A model generated the notes under the pieces. It was not told the DNA's origin, ran no database searches, and was given only the letters and a program-made list of their open reading frames with translations. Below, in pieces: positions 1-6,579 of a stretch of DNA of 10,728 bases; position 1 is the first letter of the stretch; each line of letters begins with the position of its first letter. Source of the stretch: Thermoanaerobaculia bacterium (GTDB taxonomy: Bacteria; Acidobacteriota; Thermoanaerobaculia; UBA5066); assembly GCA_023717585.1 (NCBI GenBank), contig JAMQPJ010000560.1, positions 1 through 10,728 on the forward strand, in the 5' to 3' direction. The position numbers and the translations under genes were made by a program.

Positions 1-397
1 CGTCGCCGTCACGAAGCGCCGTCGCCACGGGAGCGGCCATTCGCCGCAGCCCCTCGATTGCACGCTCGGCCCGGTACTCCTGGACGAATCCCAGCAGCGC
101 GGCGAACAGCAGGATCACCGCGATGACGACGGCCTCCAGCCTGTGTCCCAGCAGGGCGGAGAGACCACCCGCGACCACGAGGATCAGGATGAGGACGTTC
201 TTGAACTGCGCGACGAGAAGGCGCAGCGGGGACACTCGGCTGGAGGCGGCAAGCTCGTTCGGGCCGTGCTCGCGAAGCCGACGCGCGGCTTCGTCGCTGC
301 TCAAGCCGGTCCCGGTCGTGGCGAGCCGGTCGAGAACGGCCGCGGCCGAGAGCGTGTGCCACGCGGATTCCGGCCCCTCAGGCGCCCTCGCGCTCAC
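1..397 (-). CDS. P-type cation-transporting ATPase, N-terminal part (cut by window edge)
   Basis: This is the first 132 codons of a cation-pumping P-type ATPase of the P2 (Ca2+/Na+/K+ pump-like) kind, which would act in the cytoplasmic membrane and use ATP to move cations. The rest lies left of the window, so the phosphorylation motif (DKTGT) and the ion-selecting helices cannot be seen and the substrate is unknown. Visible parts are a cation-ATPase N-terminal domain at about residues 12-62 (AWHTLSAAAVLDRL, then GLSSDEAARRLREHGPNEL), two hydrophobic helices at about 67-85 and 88-105, and the start of the actuator region (GFVQEYRAERAIEGLRRM). The predicted start is the GTG at 397-395, with GGGGA a few bases upstream. 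It places the family's usual 'W-x-x-L' opening near residue 13. The start lies inside the end of the upstream ribosome-associated protein gene (20 nt overlap), which suggests translational coupling. Family assignment is firm; exact ion specificity is open. Confidence 0.88.
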   Translation of the reverse strand, partial: MSARAPEGPESAWHTLSAAAVLDRLATTGTGLSSDEAARRLREHGPNELAASSRVSPLRLLVAQFKNVLILILVVAGGLSALLGHRLEAVVIAVILLFAALLGFVQEYRAERAIEGLRRMAAPVATALRDGD

Positions 398-728
398 GCC
401 ATTCCCCGAGCGAGCCCTTCGGCGCCTCGCGGCGGCGCTCCAGCGCGCGCGCGACCGCATGGGCCAGCCGGGCCGCCGTGCGGCCGATGGCCGCGCGAAG
501 CTCGCAGTCCGTCTTCTCCACCCGCACCCTGCCCCCGGGAGTCAGGTCGGCCTGCATCGAGCACCGCTTGTCGATGCCGCCGCGGGGGCCGTTCAGGTCC
601 TCGAGGTTGACGGAAACGGCCCTCACCTGCCGGCCGAATCGGGAGAGCTCGAAGGCCACGCGACGGTCCACGAGCCTGCGGATCTTCCGGCTCACGTGCA
701 TCCCGTAGCCACGAACTTTGGTCGCCAT
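378..728 (-). CDS. HPF/RaiA-type ribosome-associated protein (short form)
   Basis: This 116-residue basic protein resembles the HPF/RaiA (sigma-54 modulation, ribosomal S30AE) family, whose members bind the 30S decoding region and hold ribosomes inactive under stress. The family-like part runs from about residue 35 to 95: VRAVSVNLEDLNGPRGGIDK, a Cys at the usual 'DK-x-C' strand, RVRVEKTDCELRAAIGRTA, then a basic helix ending in ARALERRR. It lacks the C-terminal dimerisation domain of long HPF, so it would be a short-form type. An in-frame ATG lies further upstream at 749, but a perfect AGGAGG sits 6 nt before the ATG at 728. That makes 728 the likely start and gives a protein opening MATKVRGYGMHVS. 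The gene is first in a two-gene unit with the P-type ATPase and is divergent from the NhaR-like regulator. A role in cation stress is inferred only from this context. Confidence 0.78.
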   Translation of the reverse strand: MATKVRGYGMHVSRKIRRLVDRRVAFELSRFGRQVRAVSVNLEDLNGPRGGIDKRCSMQADLTPGGRVRVEKTDCELRAAIGRTAARLAHAVARALERRREAPKGSLGEWREREGA

Positions 729-734
729 CGTCTT

Positions 735-740
735 CCTCCT
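735..740 (-). promoter_or_regulatory. Shine-Dalgarno site deciding the start of the HPF/RaiA-like gene
   Basis: On the minus strand this reads AGGAGG, six bases before the ATG at 728. It lies inside the longer frame that would begin at the upstream ATG (749), so it argues for the shorter 116-residue product. Confidence 0.75.
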
Positions 741-821
741 GGAAGCCATCGCACGCCGCGGCGGCGCCGGAGACGGCCTCCAATCAGCAAGCTAAAGGCG
801 GGCGGCCGCCTGCGCAAATTC

Positions 822-837
822 ATTCTTTCGAAGGAAT
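822..837. promoter_or_regulatory. Near-perfect 16-bp dyad, candidate LysR operator
   Basis: ATTCTTTCGAAGGAAT is an inverted repeat in which 14 of 16 bases agree with the reverse complement; only one symmetric pair fails. It contains the T-N11-A pattern typical of LysR-family binding sites. It lies in the AT-rich strip between the divergent HPF-like gene and the nhaR-like gene, centred about 24 bp before the ATG at 854. A heptamer AATTCAT occurs at 817-823 and again at 835-841, flanking and overlapping the dyad. LysR regulators commonly bind such sites next to their own gene. That this regulator binds here is an inference from position and symmetry. Confidence 0.45.
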
Positions 838-843
838 TCATAG

Positions 844-849
844 TAAAAT
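844..849 (+). promoter_or_regulatory. Possible -10 element for the nhaR-like gene
   Basis: TAAAAT matches the bacterial -10 consensus at 5 of 6 positions and stands out in this GC-rich sequence. No good -35 is visible 16-18 bp upstream, where the dyad at 822-837 lies; that would fit an activator-dependent or autoregulated promoter. Transcription from it would begin near 855-857. That would make the ATG at 854 unusable and favour the GTG at 869 as the true start of the regulator. Confidence 0.3.
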
Positions 850-853
850 CTAA

Positions 854-1768
854 ATGTATAGTGGCGGCGTGGAGCGGCTGAACTACCACCACCTCCAGGT
901 TTTCTGGACCGCCGCGCGGGAAGGCGGTGTCACGCGGGCGAGCGAGAAGCTGCACGTCTCGCAGCCGACCGTGACGACACAGATCCGGGCGCTCGAGCGA
1001 ACGCTCGGCACGAAGCTCTTCAGGCGCTCGGGCCGGCGCCTGGTGCTCACCGATTCGGGCCGCTCCGTCTACCGCTATGCCGATGAGATCGTCGGCCTCG
1101 GCCGGGACCTGATGGACACGATGAAAGACGGCGCACCCAGACGCGAAGTCCGCCTGACCGTCGGAGTCGCCGACGTGCTGTCGAAGCTGATCGCCAACCG
1201 GATCCTCGAGCCCGCCCTGAGGCTTCCCGAGCCCGTGCGACTGGAGGCGATCGAAGACACGCCGGAACGCCTCCTCGCGGAGCTCGCGCTGTTCGCGCTC
1301 GACGTGGTGCTTGCAGACGCCCCGGTGGGCCCCTCGACCAGGGTCCGGGCGTACAACCACCTGCTCGGCGAGTGCGCGGTCTCGGTTTTCGGGGCCGACC
1401 GACTCGCCCGGGCCTACCGGCGCGGCTTTCCCCGGTCCCTCGACGGTGCTCCTTTTCTGCTTCCCAGGCGGCACTCGGCCCTGCGAGTCGCGCTCGACGA
1501 CTGGTTCGAGCGCGAGGGGGTGCGCCCACACGTCGTCGGCGAGTTCGATGACAGCGCCCTCATGAAGGCGGTCGGACAGGCCGGGATCGGGCTTTTCCCC
1601 GCGCCCTCGCCCATCGCGGGCGAGGTGTGCCGGCAGCACGACGTCCGCTCGATCGGGACGATCGAGTCCGTCCGCCAGAGGTTCTTCGCCATCACGGTCG
1701 AGCGGAAGGTCAAGCACCCGGCGGTGATCGCGATCTGCGAGGCTGCCCGGCGCAGGCTCTTCCCCTGA
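854..1768 (+). CDS. nhaR: LysR-family transcriptional regulator, NhaR type
   Basis: This 304-residue DNA-binding regulator resembles NhaR, the LysR-family activator of Na+/H+ antiporter genes. The N-terminal winged helix-turn-helix covers about residues 9-68 (LNYHHLQVFWTAAREGGVTR, then SEKLHVSQPTVTTQIRALE and LFRRSGRRLVLTDSG). The effector domain follows from about 93, with NhaR-like stretches VGVADVLSKLIANRILEPAL, LALFALDVVLADAPVGPS, NHLLGECAVSVFG, VVGEFDDSALMKAVGQAGIG and VERKVKHPAVIAICEAARR. The start is uncertain. ATG at 854 has no clear ribosome binding site, while GTG at 869 gives MERLNYHHLQ, closer to the E. coli protein's N-terminus. The gene is divergent from the HPF-like/P-type ATPase pair. 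The fumarase gene begins 78 bp downstream on the same strand with its own strong ribosome binding site. No antiporter gene is visible, so the divergent pair is the likeliest target, by inference. Confidence 0.88.
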   Translation: MYSGGVERLNYHHLQVFWTAAREGGVTRASEKLHVSQPTVTTQIRALERTLGTKLFRRSGRRLVLTDSGRSVYRYADEIVGLGRDLMDTMKDGAPRREVRLTVGVADVLSKLIANRILEPALRLPEPVRLEAIEDTPERLLAELALFALDVVLADAPVGPSTRVRAYNHLLGECAVSVFGADRLARAYRRGFPRSLDGAPFLLPRRHSALRVALDDWFEREGVRPHVVGEFDDSALMKAVGQAGIGLFPAPSPIAGEVCRQHDVRSIGTIESVRQRFFAITVERKVKHPAVIAICEAARRRLFP

Positions 1769-1846
1769 AGACGGCGGTCATGGTTCATCCGCATCAGAGG
1801 GACCGCTTCGCCGCCTCGGGTAAGTTCCACGCTGGAGGAGACTCCG

Positions 1847-3508
1847 ATGTCGGCGAAGAAGCAGGCCCCGAAGAAGATCCCGACGAAGAAAGACGCCTTC
1901 GTGTACGCGAACCCCTTCCCGAAGGGCAAGGACGAGACGAACTATCGCCTCGTCGCCGGGCCGAAGGGCTTCGTGAAGAAGGCGAAGTTCTCGGGCAAGA
2001 GAATGCTCGTCGTGGACCCGAAGGCGCTGACCGTCCTCGCGCACGAGGCGATGCGCGACGTCTCGTTCCTGCTCCGTCCGGAGCACCAGCGGCAGGTCGC
2101 GTCCATCCTCCGGGACCCGGAGGCCTCGCCCAACGACAAGTTCATGGCGACGACGCTCCTCCGGAACGCCGTCGTCTCGGCGAAGTTCGAGCTGCCGTTC
2201 TGCCAGGACACGGGGACCGCGACCGTCGTCGCGTGGAAAGGCCAGCAGGTCTGGACCGGCGCCGACGACGCCGAGAAAATCTCGAAAGGCATCTGGCAGA
2301 CGTACACGGGCGAGAACCTGCGCTACTCGCAGACAGCCGCGCTCAACATGTACGACGAGGTCAACACGGGGAACAACCTCCCCGCGCAGATCGACATCTA
2401 CGCCACGAAGGGCGACGCGTACAAGTTCCTCTTCGTGGCGAAGGGAGGCGGCTCGGCGAACAAGACGTACCTTTTCCAGGAGACGAAGGCGCTCCTGAAC
2501 CCGGCAGGCCTCGAGGCGTTCCTCGTCGAGAAGATGAAGTCCCTCGGCACGGCCGCCTGCCCGCCGTACCACATCGCGTTCGTCGTGGGCGGCACGTCCG
2601 CCGAAGGCTGCCTCAAGACCGTCAAGCTCGCCTCGACGGGCTATTACGACTCCCTCCCGACGACCGGCGACAAGTACGGCCGCGCGTTCCGCGACCCGGA
2701 GCTCGAGAAGAAGCTCCTCGAGAGAGCGCAGGGCCTCGGGTTCGGAGCGCAGTTCGGCGGCAAGTACTTCGCGCACGACGTGCGTGTCATCCGTCTCCCG
2801 CGGCACGGCGCGTCCTGCCCGGTCGGGATGGGCGTCTCGTGCTCGGCCGACCGCAACGTCCTCGCGAAGATCGACGCGAAGGGGCTCTGGCTCGAGGAGC
2901 TCGAGCGCCACCCCGAGAGCCTTCTCCCCGTCCACACGGGCGCGAAGGAGCACGCCGGGATCGTCAGGATCGACCTCGACAAGCCGATGAAGGAGATCCT
3001 CGCGGAGCTCTCGAAGCACCCGGTCTCGACGCCGCTCGCGCTCACGGGCCGCCTCGTCGTCGCGCGCGACATCGCGCACGCGAAGCTGAAGGAGCGGCTC
3101 GACGCCGGCCAGGATCTGCCGCAGTACTTCAAGGACCATCCGGTCTATTACGCCGGCCCCGCGAAGACGCCGAAGGGGAAGGCCTCGGGCTCCTTCGGGC
3201 CGACGACCGCGGGCCGCATGGACTCCTACGTCGACCTCTTCCAGTCGAAGGGCGGCTCGATGGTCATGATCGCGAAGGGCAACCGCAGCCCGAAAGTGAC
3301 CGAGGCGTGCAAGGCGCACGGCGGCTTCTACCTCGGCTCGCCGGGCGGCCCGGCCGCGCTTCTCGCGCAGGAGAACATCAAGAAGGTGGAGGTCGTCGAG
3401 TTCCCGGAGCTCGGCATGGAGGCCGTCTTCGCGATCGACGTCGTCGACTTCCCCGCTTTCATCCTCGTCGACGACAAGGGAAACGACTTCTTCCAGAGAA
3501 TCAAGTGA
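1847..3508 (+). CDS. fumA: Class I fumarate hydratase ([4Fe-4S], FumA/FumB type)
   Basis: This 553-residue cytoplasmic enzyme interconverts fumarate and L-malate in the TCA cycle; E. coli FumA has about 548 residues. The N-terminal cluster-binding domain (about 50-350) holds three cysteines that fit the cluster ligands: Cys119 in FCQDTG, Cys238 in AACPPYH and Cys332 in GVSCSADRN. Their spacing (119 and 94 residues) is the same as for the ligands I recall in E. coli FumA (105, 224, 318). The C-terminal beta domain (about 385-553) carries KDHPVYYAGPAKTPKG and GSFGPTTAGRMDSY. A lysine-rich N-terminal stretch (SAKKQAPKKIPTKK) precedes the conserved part. GGAGGAG six to eight bases before the ATG supports the start. 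The exposed cluster of this class is oxygen-sensitive, unlike class II FumC. The gene follows the nhaR-like gene on the same strand, and I see no functional link between them. No U-rich terminator follows; a weak hairpin (AAGCCG at 3524-3529 with CGGCTT at 3540-3545) lacks a T-run. Confidence 0.96.
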   Translation: MSAKKQAPKKIPTKKDAFVYANPFPKGKDETNYRLVAGPKGFVKKAKFSGKRMLVVDPKALTVLAHEAMRDVSFLLRPEHQRQVASILRDPEASPNDKFMATTLLRNAVVSAKFELPFCQDTGTATVVAWKGQQVWTGADDAEKISKGIWQTYTGENLRYSQTAALNMYDEVNTGNNLPAQIDIYATKGDAYKFLFVAKGGGSANKTYLFQETKALLNPAGLEAFLVEKMKSLGTAACPPYHIAFVVGGTSAEGCLKTVKLASTGYYDSLPTTGDKYGRAFRDPELEKKLLERAQGLGFGAQFGGKYFAHDVRVIRLPRHGASCPVGMGVSCSADRNVLAKIDAKGLWLEELERHPESLLPVHTGAKEHAGIVRIDLDKPMKEILAELSKHPVSTPLALTGRLVVARDIAHAKLKERLDAGQDLPQYFKDHPVYYAGPAKTPKGKASGSFGPTTAGRMDSYVDLFQSKGGSMVMIAKGNRSPKVTEACKAHGGFYLGSPGGPAALLAQENIKKVEVVEFPELGMEAVFAIDVVDFPAFILVDDKGNDFFQRIK

Positions 3509-3569
3509 ACCTCGGCGGCCCGAAAGCCGTTCGGAGCAGCGGCTTCATCCTCCGATAAGAGACGTTCGC

Positions 3570-3598
3570 TTGACTCACGGAGACCGTACCGCTATCGT
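3570..3598 (+). promoter_or_regulatory. Sigma-70-type promoter of the initiator tRNA gene
   Basis: The -35 box TTGACT (3570-3575, 5 of 6 to consensus) is followed by exactly 17 bp and the -10 box TATCGT (3593-3598, 4 of 6). Transcription would start near 3605, leaving a leader of about six bases before the tRNA. The position just upstream of the tRNA and downstream of the fumarase stop indicates independent transcription of the tRNA. Confidence 0.7.
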
Positions 3599-3610
3599 CC
3601 CTCTCCCTGT

Positions 3611-3687
<77 letters not shown>

Positions 3688-3721
3688 ATCCTAAAACCTG
3701 TTGAATCAGACAGATACGACA

Positions 3722-3752
3722 ACCCGGCGGCAACGCCGGGTCTTTCGTTTTT
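3722..3752 (+). terminator. Intrinsic terminator after tRNA-fMet
   Basis: ACCCGGCG (3722-3729) and CGCCGGGT (3734-3741) form a perfect 8-bp stem closed by a GCAA (GNRA) tetraloop. A T-rich tract, TCTTTCGTTTTT, follows immediately. It lies 35 nt after the tRNA 3' end and closes a single-gene tRNA unit before the kinase gene. There is no matching A-run on the other side, so it is one-directional. Confidence 0.9.
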
Positions 3753-3895
3753 CAGGCTGTCCAGTCGATCCTGCGCCACGCCAATGAGCTGGCGCGAAAC
3801 CCTCGATCCCGGAGAGTAGGAGTGCCCCCCGTAGCGGTCCCTCGTCCGGCATCACGCAGGTCCGCGGAGACCCAGGCGGACTAGACTGTCGAGAG

Positions 3896-6532
3896 GTGCT
3901 CGATTGTCCCGCCTGTGGCGCCCGTGTCGACAGCACGGCGAAGTGCTCGCGGTGCGGCGCTGCGGTCGACGGATCACAGACCCCTACGATCGCGCCGCCG
4001 CCCGGCTTCCCGGCCCGAGCGAGCGCGTCGGAGGCGAGCGGGGACCGATTCGCTCCGGGTACCACGATCGCGGGCCGCTATCGGGTGGTCGAGGCTCTCG
4101 GGCACGGTGCGATGGGCGAGGTCGTCCGCGCCGAGGACCTCTCGCTCCGCCAGACGGTCGCGCTGAAGTTTCTCTCCGCCTCTCTCGCAGGCGACGCCCA
4201 CGCGCTCGAGCGCGTTCGCGAGGAAGTGCGAATGGCCCGTCGCGTCTCCCACCGGAACGTCTGTCGCGTCCACGACCTCAGCGAGGAGGACTCGCAGCTC
4301 TTCATCTCGATGGAGTACGTGGACGGCGAGGACCTGGCAACGCTGCTGCGGCGCGTCGGCCGCCTCGCCGGCGACCGCGCGCTCGAGATCGCGCAGGAGC
4401 TTTGCGCCGGCCTCGCCGCGGCGCACGCCGCCGGGGTGATCCACCGCGACCTGAAGCCGGCCAACGTGATGCTCGATCGTCGGGGGCGGGTGCGGATCAC
4501 CGACTTCGGCCTCGCCCGGTTCGGCGAGGACGCAGAGACCTCGGGCGAGATAGCCGGGACGCCCGCGTACATGGCCCCGGAGCAGCTGGCCGGCGCAGGC
4601 GCCACCGTGAGGAGCGATCTCTACGCGCTCGGCCTCGTCCTCTACGAGCTCTTCACCGGCCGCCGGGCGTTCCCCGCCGCATCGACGCTGCCGGAGCTCC
4701 TCCGGATCCGGCGGGAGACGTCCGTCGTCCCGCCCGCGCAGGTGGTGCGCGAGATGGATCCGCGGGTGGAGCGCACGATTCTCCACTGCCTCGCGACCCG
4801 CCCCGAGGAGCGCCCGGAGTTCGCGCTCGCCGTTCTCACCGCGCTCACGGGCGGCGACCCGCTGAAGGCGGCGCTGGCGGCGGGCCAGACGCCGTCGCCT
4901 TCCGCGGTCGCTGCGGCGCCGGCCTTGGGTGTGCTCACGCCGCCCCGGGCGTGGGCGTGCGTCAGCGTGGTGCTCGCGGGCATGGCCCTCTACTTTGGGC
5001 TGGGCGCTCCCCTGAGCGCGCTCGAGCGCGTCCGTCCGCCGTTCCCGCCGGCGGCTCTAGCGGTGAAGGCCGAAGAGGCGATGAGGTCTCTGGGGCATGA
5101 AGGAGCCTGCGTCGACCACGCTTCCGGCTTCGCCTATGACGACGGAGCCCGGCGCGCCAGCGCCTCGGGTGAGAGCGGCCCGGCGGGGCGCGCCGAAGCG
5201 GCCGCCGCCGAACGGCGCACGATCGTCTTCTGGTACCGGTGCAGCCCGGTCGCGCTGCGGCCGTCGGGCCAGACAGAGGTCACACGCACCAACCCGCCGA
5301 TCGGGCCGGCGGAATCACTCGCCGTGGTCGACGTCGACGGGCGCCTGCTTCGCCACCTGAACGTGCCAGCCGATGGTGACCCGAGCCGGAATACCCCCGA
5401 CGCGCTGACCACGTTCCTTCGGCTTGCGGGGCTCGAATCCGTATCGCGCGCCGACACGCCCCTCGAAGACGGCCATCTGAGCATCGACGTCCGGCTCGAC
5501 GGAAGCGTACCCGCCAAAGTCGCTGCCGATTTCCGCGCAGGCCGTCTCGTGGAGGCGTCCGTGGTTCCGCCGTGGAAACCGCCGTCAGGGCCCCGCGCCG
5601 TGAGACGGCTGGAACGGGACGACGTCAGGAACCTTCTCTTGCTCGTTCTGATCCTGGTGTCTCTGCCGCTCGCCTATAAAAACCTCCGGGCCGGCCGCGG
5701 CGATCCTCAGGGCGCGAGCCGCGTCGGTCTGCTGGTGTTCTGTGGACTGCTCGTGGGTCAGCTGCTGAGAGCCCACCACTCGGGGACGTTCTCGGGGGAG
5801 TACGACGTCCTGGAGGTCGCGACGATCTGGTCGCTGTACCACGGCGTAACGGCGGCGCTTCTCTATCTCGCCCTCGAGCCGTTCGTGCGGCGCGTCTGGC
5901 CCGAACGTCTCGTGTCGTGGACACGGCTTCTCACAGGCGATGTGCGCGACCCGATGGTCGCGCGCGACGTGCTCTTGGGCATCGCGACGGTCTACGGTCT
6001 CATCGGACTCACGATCCCGATGCTGCGGCTCTTCGCCGCGCGCATGGCTCTGCCTCTCGCGAAGGCAGCGCTCGACCCGCTGCTCGGCGTCGAGTTCTGC
6101 TTCGCCGCAACCGCCCTAGCGATCGCGCTGGCGGTTCAGCGTGGCCTGTTCATCCTCCTGCTGCTGCTTCTCCTCCGCGCCTTCGGCCGGATCCGGTGGC
6201 TCGCGCCGGCCGCGTTTCTCGCGATCGTGGTCGGTGTCCTGTCGACATCCCTGGCGTCGACCGGGGTTCCCGCCGCCATTGCCTTTTCGTTCGCGTTGGT
6301 GTTTGGAGGCGCGCTGCTTCTCCTGGTCGTTCGTGTCGGACTTCTTGCGATGACCGTCGTCTTTGCCTTTGGCATCGTCTTGTTCCTGTTTCCCAACGCC
6401 ACGCGAATGACGGGATGGACCGCGTTCTGCGCATGGTGGGTCGTCGGCATCAGCATCCTGGGCGCCGCGTACGGCCTCTACTTCTCGACCGGCGGCCGGC
6501 CCTTCGGAGACCGCGAGCTCTTCGAGGCTTGA
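3896..6532 (+). CDS. Membrane serine/threonine protein kinase with N-terminal zinc ribbon and polytopic C-terminal domain
   Basis: This 878-residue Hanks-type kinase has four parts. First is a small zinc ribbon (Cys4, Cys7, Cys17, Cys20: CPAC...CSRC) with a Pro-rich linker. Second is a cytoplasmic kinase domain at about 61-320: glycine loop LGHGAMGEVVRA (68-79), Lys91 in VALKFL, catalytic HRDLKPAN (183-190), Mg-binding DFG (203-205) and GTPAYMAPEQ (221-230). All key residues are present, and it is an RD kinase. Third, after a transmembrane helix at about 352-370, is a probable extracytoplasmic region (371-575) containing SASGFAYD-like (ASGFAYDDG) and TIVFWYRCSP sequences. Fourth are about ten further hydrophobic helices (577-862), with a conserved-looking loop YLALEPFVRRVWPE and LVSWTRLLTGDVRDPMVARD. 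I associate this arrangement with acidobacterial kinases; its ligand and substrates are unknown. The start is GTG with no clear ribosome binding site, but it places the zinc ribbon at residue 4 and no nearby upstream start codon is seen. The gene stands alone and converges on the pirin gene. Confidence 0.92.
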   Translation: MLDCPACGARVDSTAKCSRCGAAVDGSQTPTIAPPPGFPARASASEASGDRFAPGTTIAGRYRVVEALGHGAMGEVVRAEDLSLRQTVALKFLSASLAGDAHALERVREEVRMARRVSHRNVCRVHDLSEEDSQLFISMEYVDGEDLATLLRRVGRLAGDRALEIAQELCAGLAAAHAAGVIHRDLKPANVMLDRRGRVRITDFGLARFGEDAETSGEIAGTPAYMAPEQLAGAGATVRSDLYALGLVLYELFTGRRAFPAASTLPELLRIRRETSVVPPAQVVREMDPRVERTILHCLATRPEERPEFALAVLTALTGGDPLKAALAAGQTPSPSAVAAAPALGVLTPPRAWACVSVVLAGMALYFGLGAPLSALERVRPPFPPAALAVKAEEAMRSLGHEGACVDHASGFAYDDGARRASASGESGPAGRAEAAAAERRTIVFWYRCSPVALRPSGQTEVTRTNPPIGPAESLAVVDVDGRLLRHLNVPADGDPSRNTPDALTTFLRLAGLESVSRADTPLEDGHLSIDVRLDGSVPAKVAADFRAGRLVEASVVPPWKPPSGPRAVRRLERDDVRNLLLLVLILVSLPLAYKNLRAGRGDPQGASRVGLLVFCGLLVGQLLRAHHSGTFSGEYDVLEVATIWSLYHGVTAALLYLALEPFVRRVWPERLVSWTRLLTGDVRDPMVARDVLLGIATVYGLIGLTIPMLRLFAARMALPLAKAALDPLLGVEFCFAATALAIALAVQRGLFILLLLLLLRAFGRIRWLAPAAFLAIVVGVLSTSLASTGVPAAIAFSFALVFGGALLLLVVRVGLLAMTVVFAFGIVLFLFPNATRMTGWTAFCAWWVVGISILGAAYGLYFSTGGRPFGDRELFEA

Positions 6533-6536
6533 CGCC

Positions 6537-6555
6537 GGTCGAGCTGACCCGTTTT
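6537..6555 (+). terminator. Weak candidate terminator after the kinase gene
   Basis: GGTC (6537-6540) and GACC (6546-6549) could form a 4-bp stem around GAGCT, followed after CG by TTTT and a pyrimidine-rich run. It lies in the 47-bp gap between the convergent kinase and pirin genes. The stem is short, so this is only a possibility. Confidence 0.25.
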
Positions 6556-6579
6556 CTCTTCGCCGCCGGGCGCACCCGC

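Noticed and set aside
801..810. GGCGGCCGCC 10-bp perfect palindrome upstream of the divergent promoters
   Set aside because: It has no loop or spacing pattern of a regulator site, and such GC palindromes are expected by chance in sequence of this composition.
1778..3319. A 513-codon open frame on the minus strand opposite the fumarase gene
   Set aside because: The composition (runs of Arg, Glu, Leu, Val) is typical of antisense to GC3-biased genes; no motifs or ribosome binding site were found.
1627..3558. A 643-codon open frame on the plus strand over the fumarase gene
   Set aside because: It is Arg/Pro/Gly-rich, resembles no family, and lies out of frame with the clear class I fumarase, so it is a high-GC shadow.
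3773..3795. GCGCCA...TGGCGC hairpin between the tRNA terminator and the kinase gene
   Set aside because: A 6-bp stem with an 11-base loop and no T-run or neighbouring small ORF; likely chance.
3706..4065. A 119-codon minus-strand frame over the tRNA terminator and kinase start
   Set aside because: It overlaps the terminator hairpin and the zinc-ribbon coding region; no homology-like motif and no promoter were seen.
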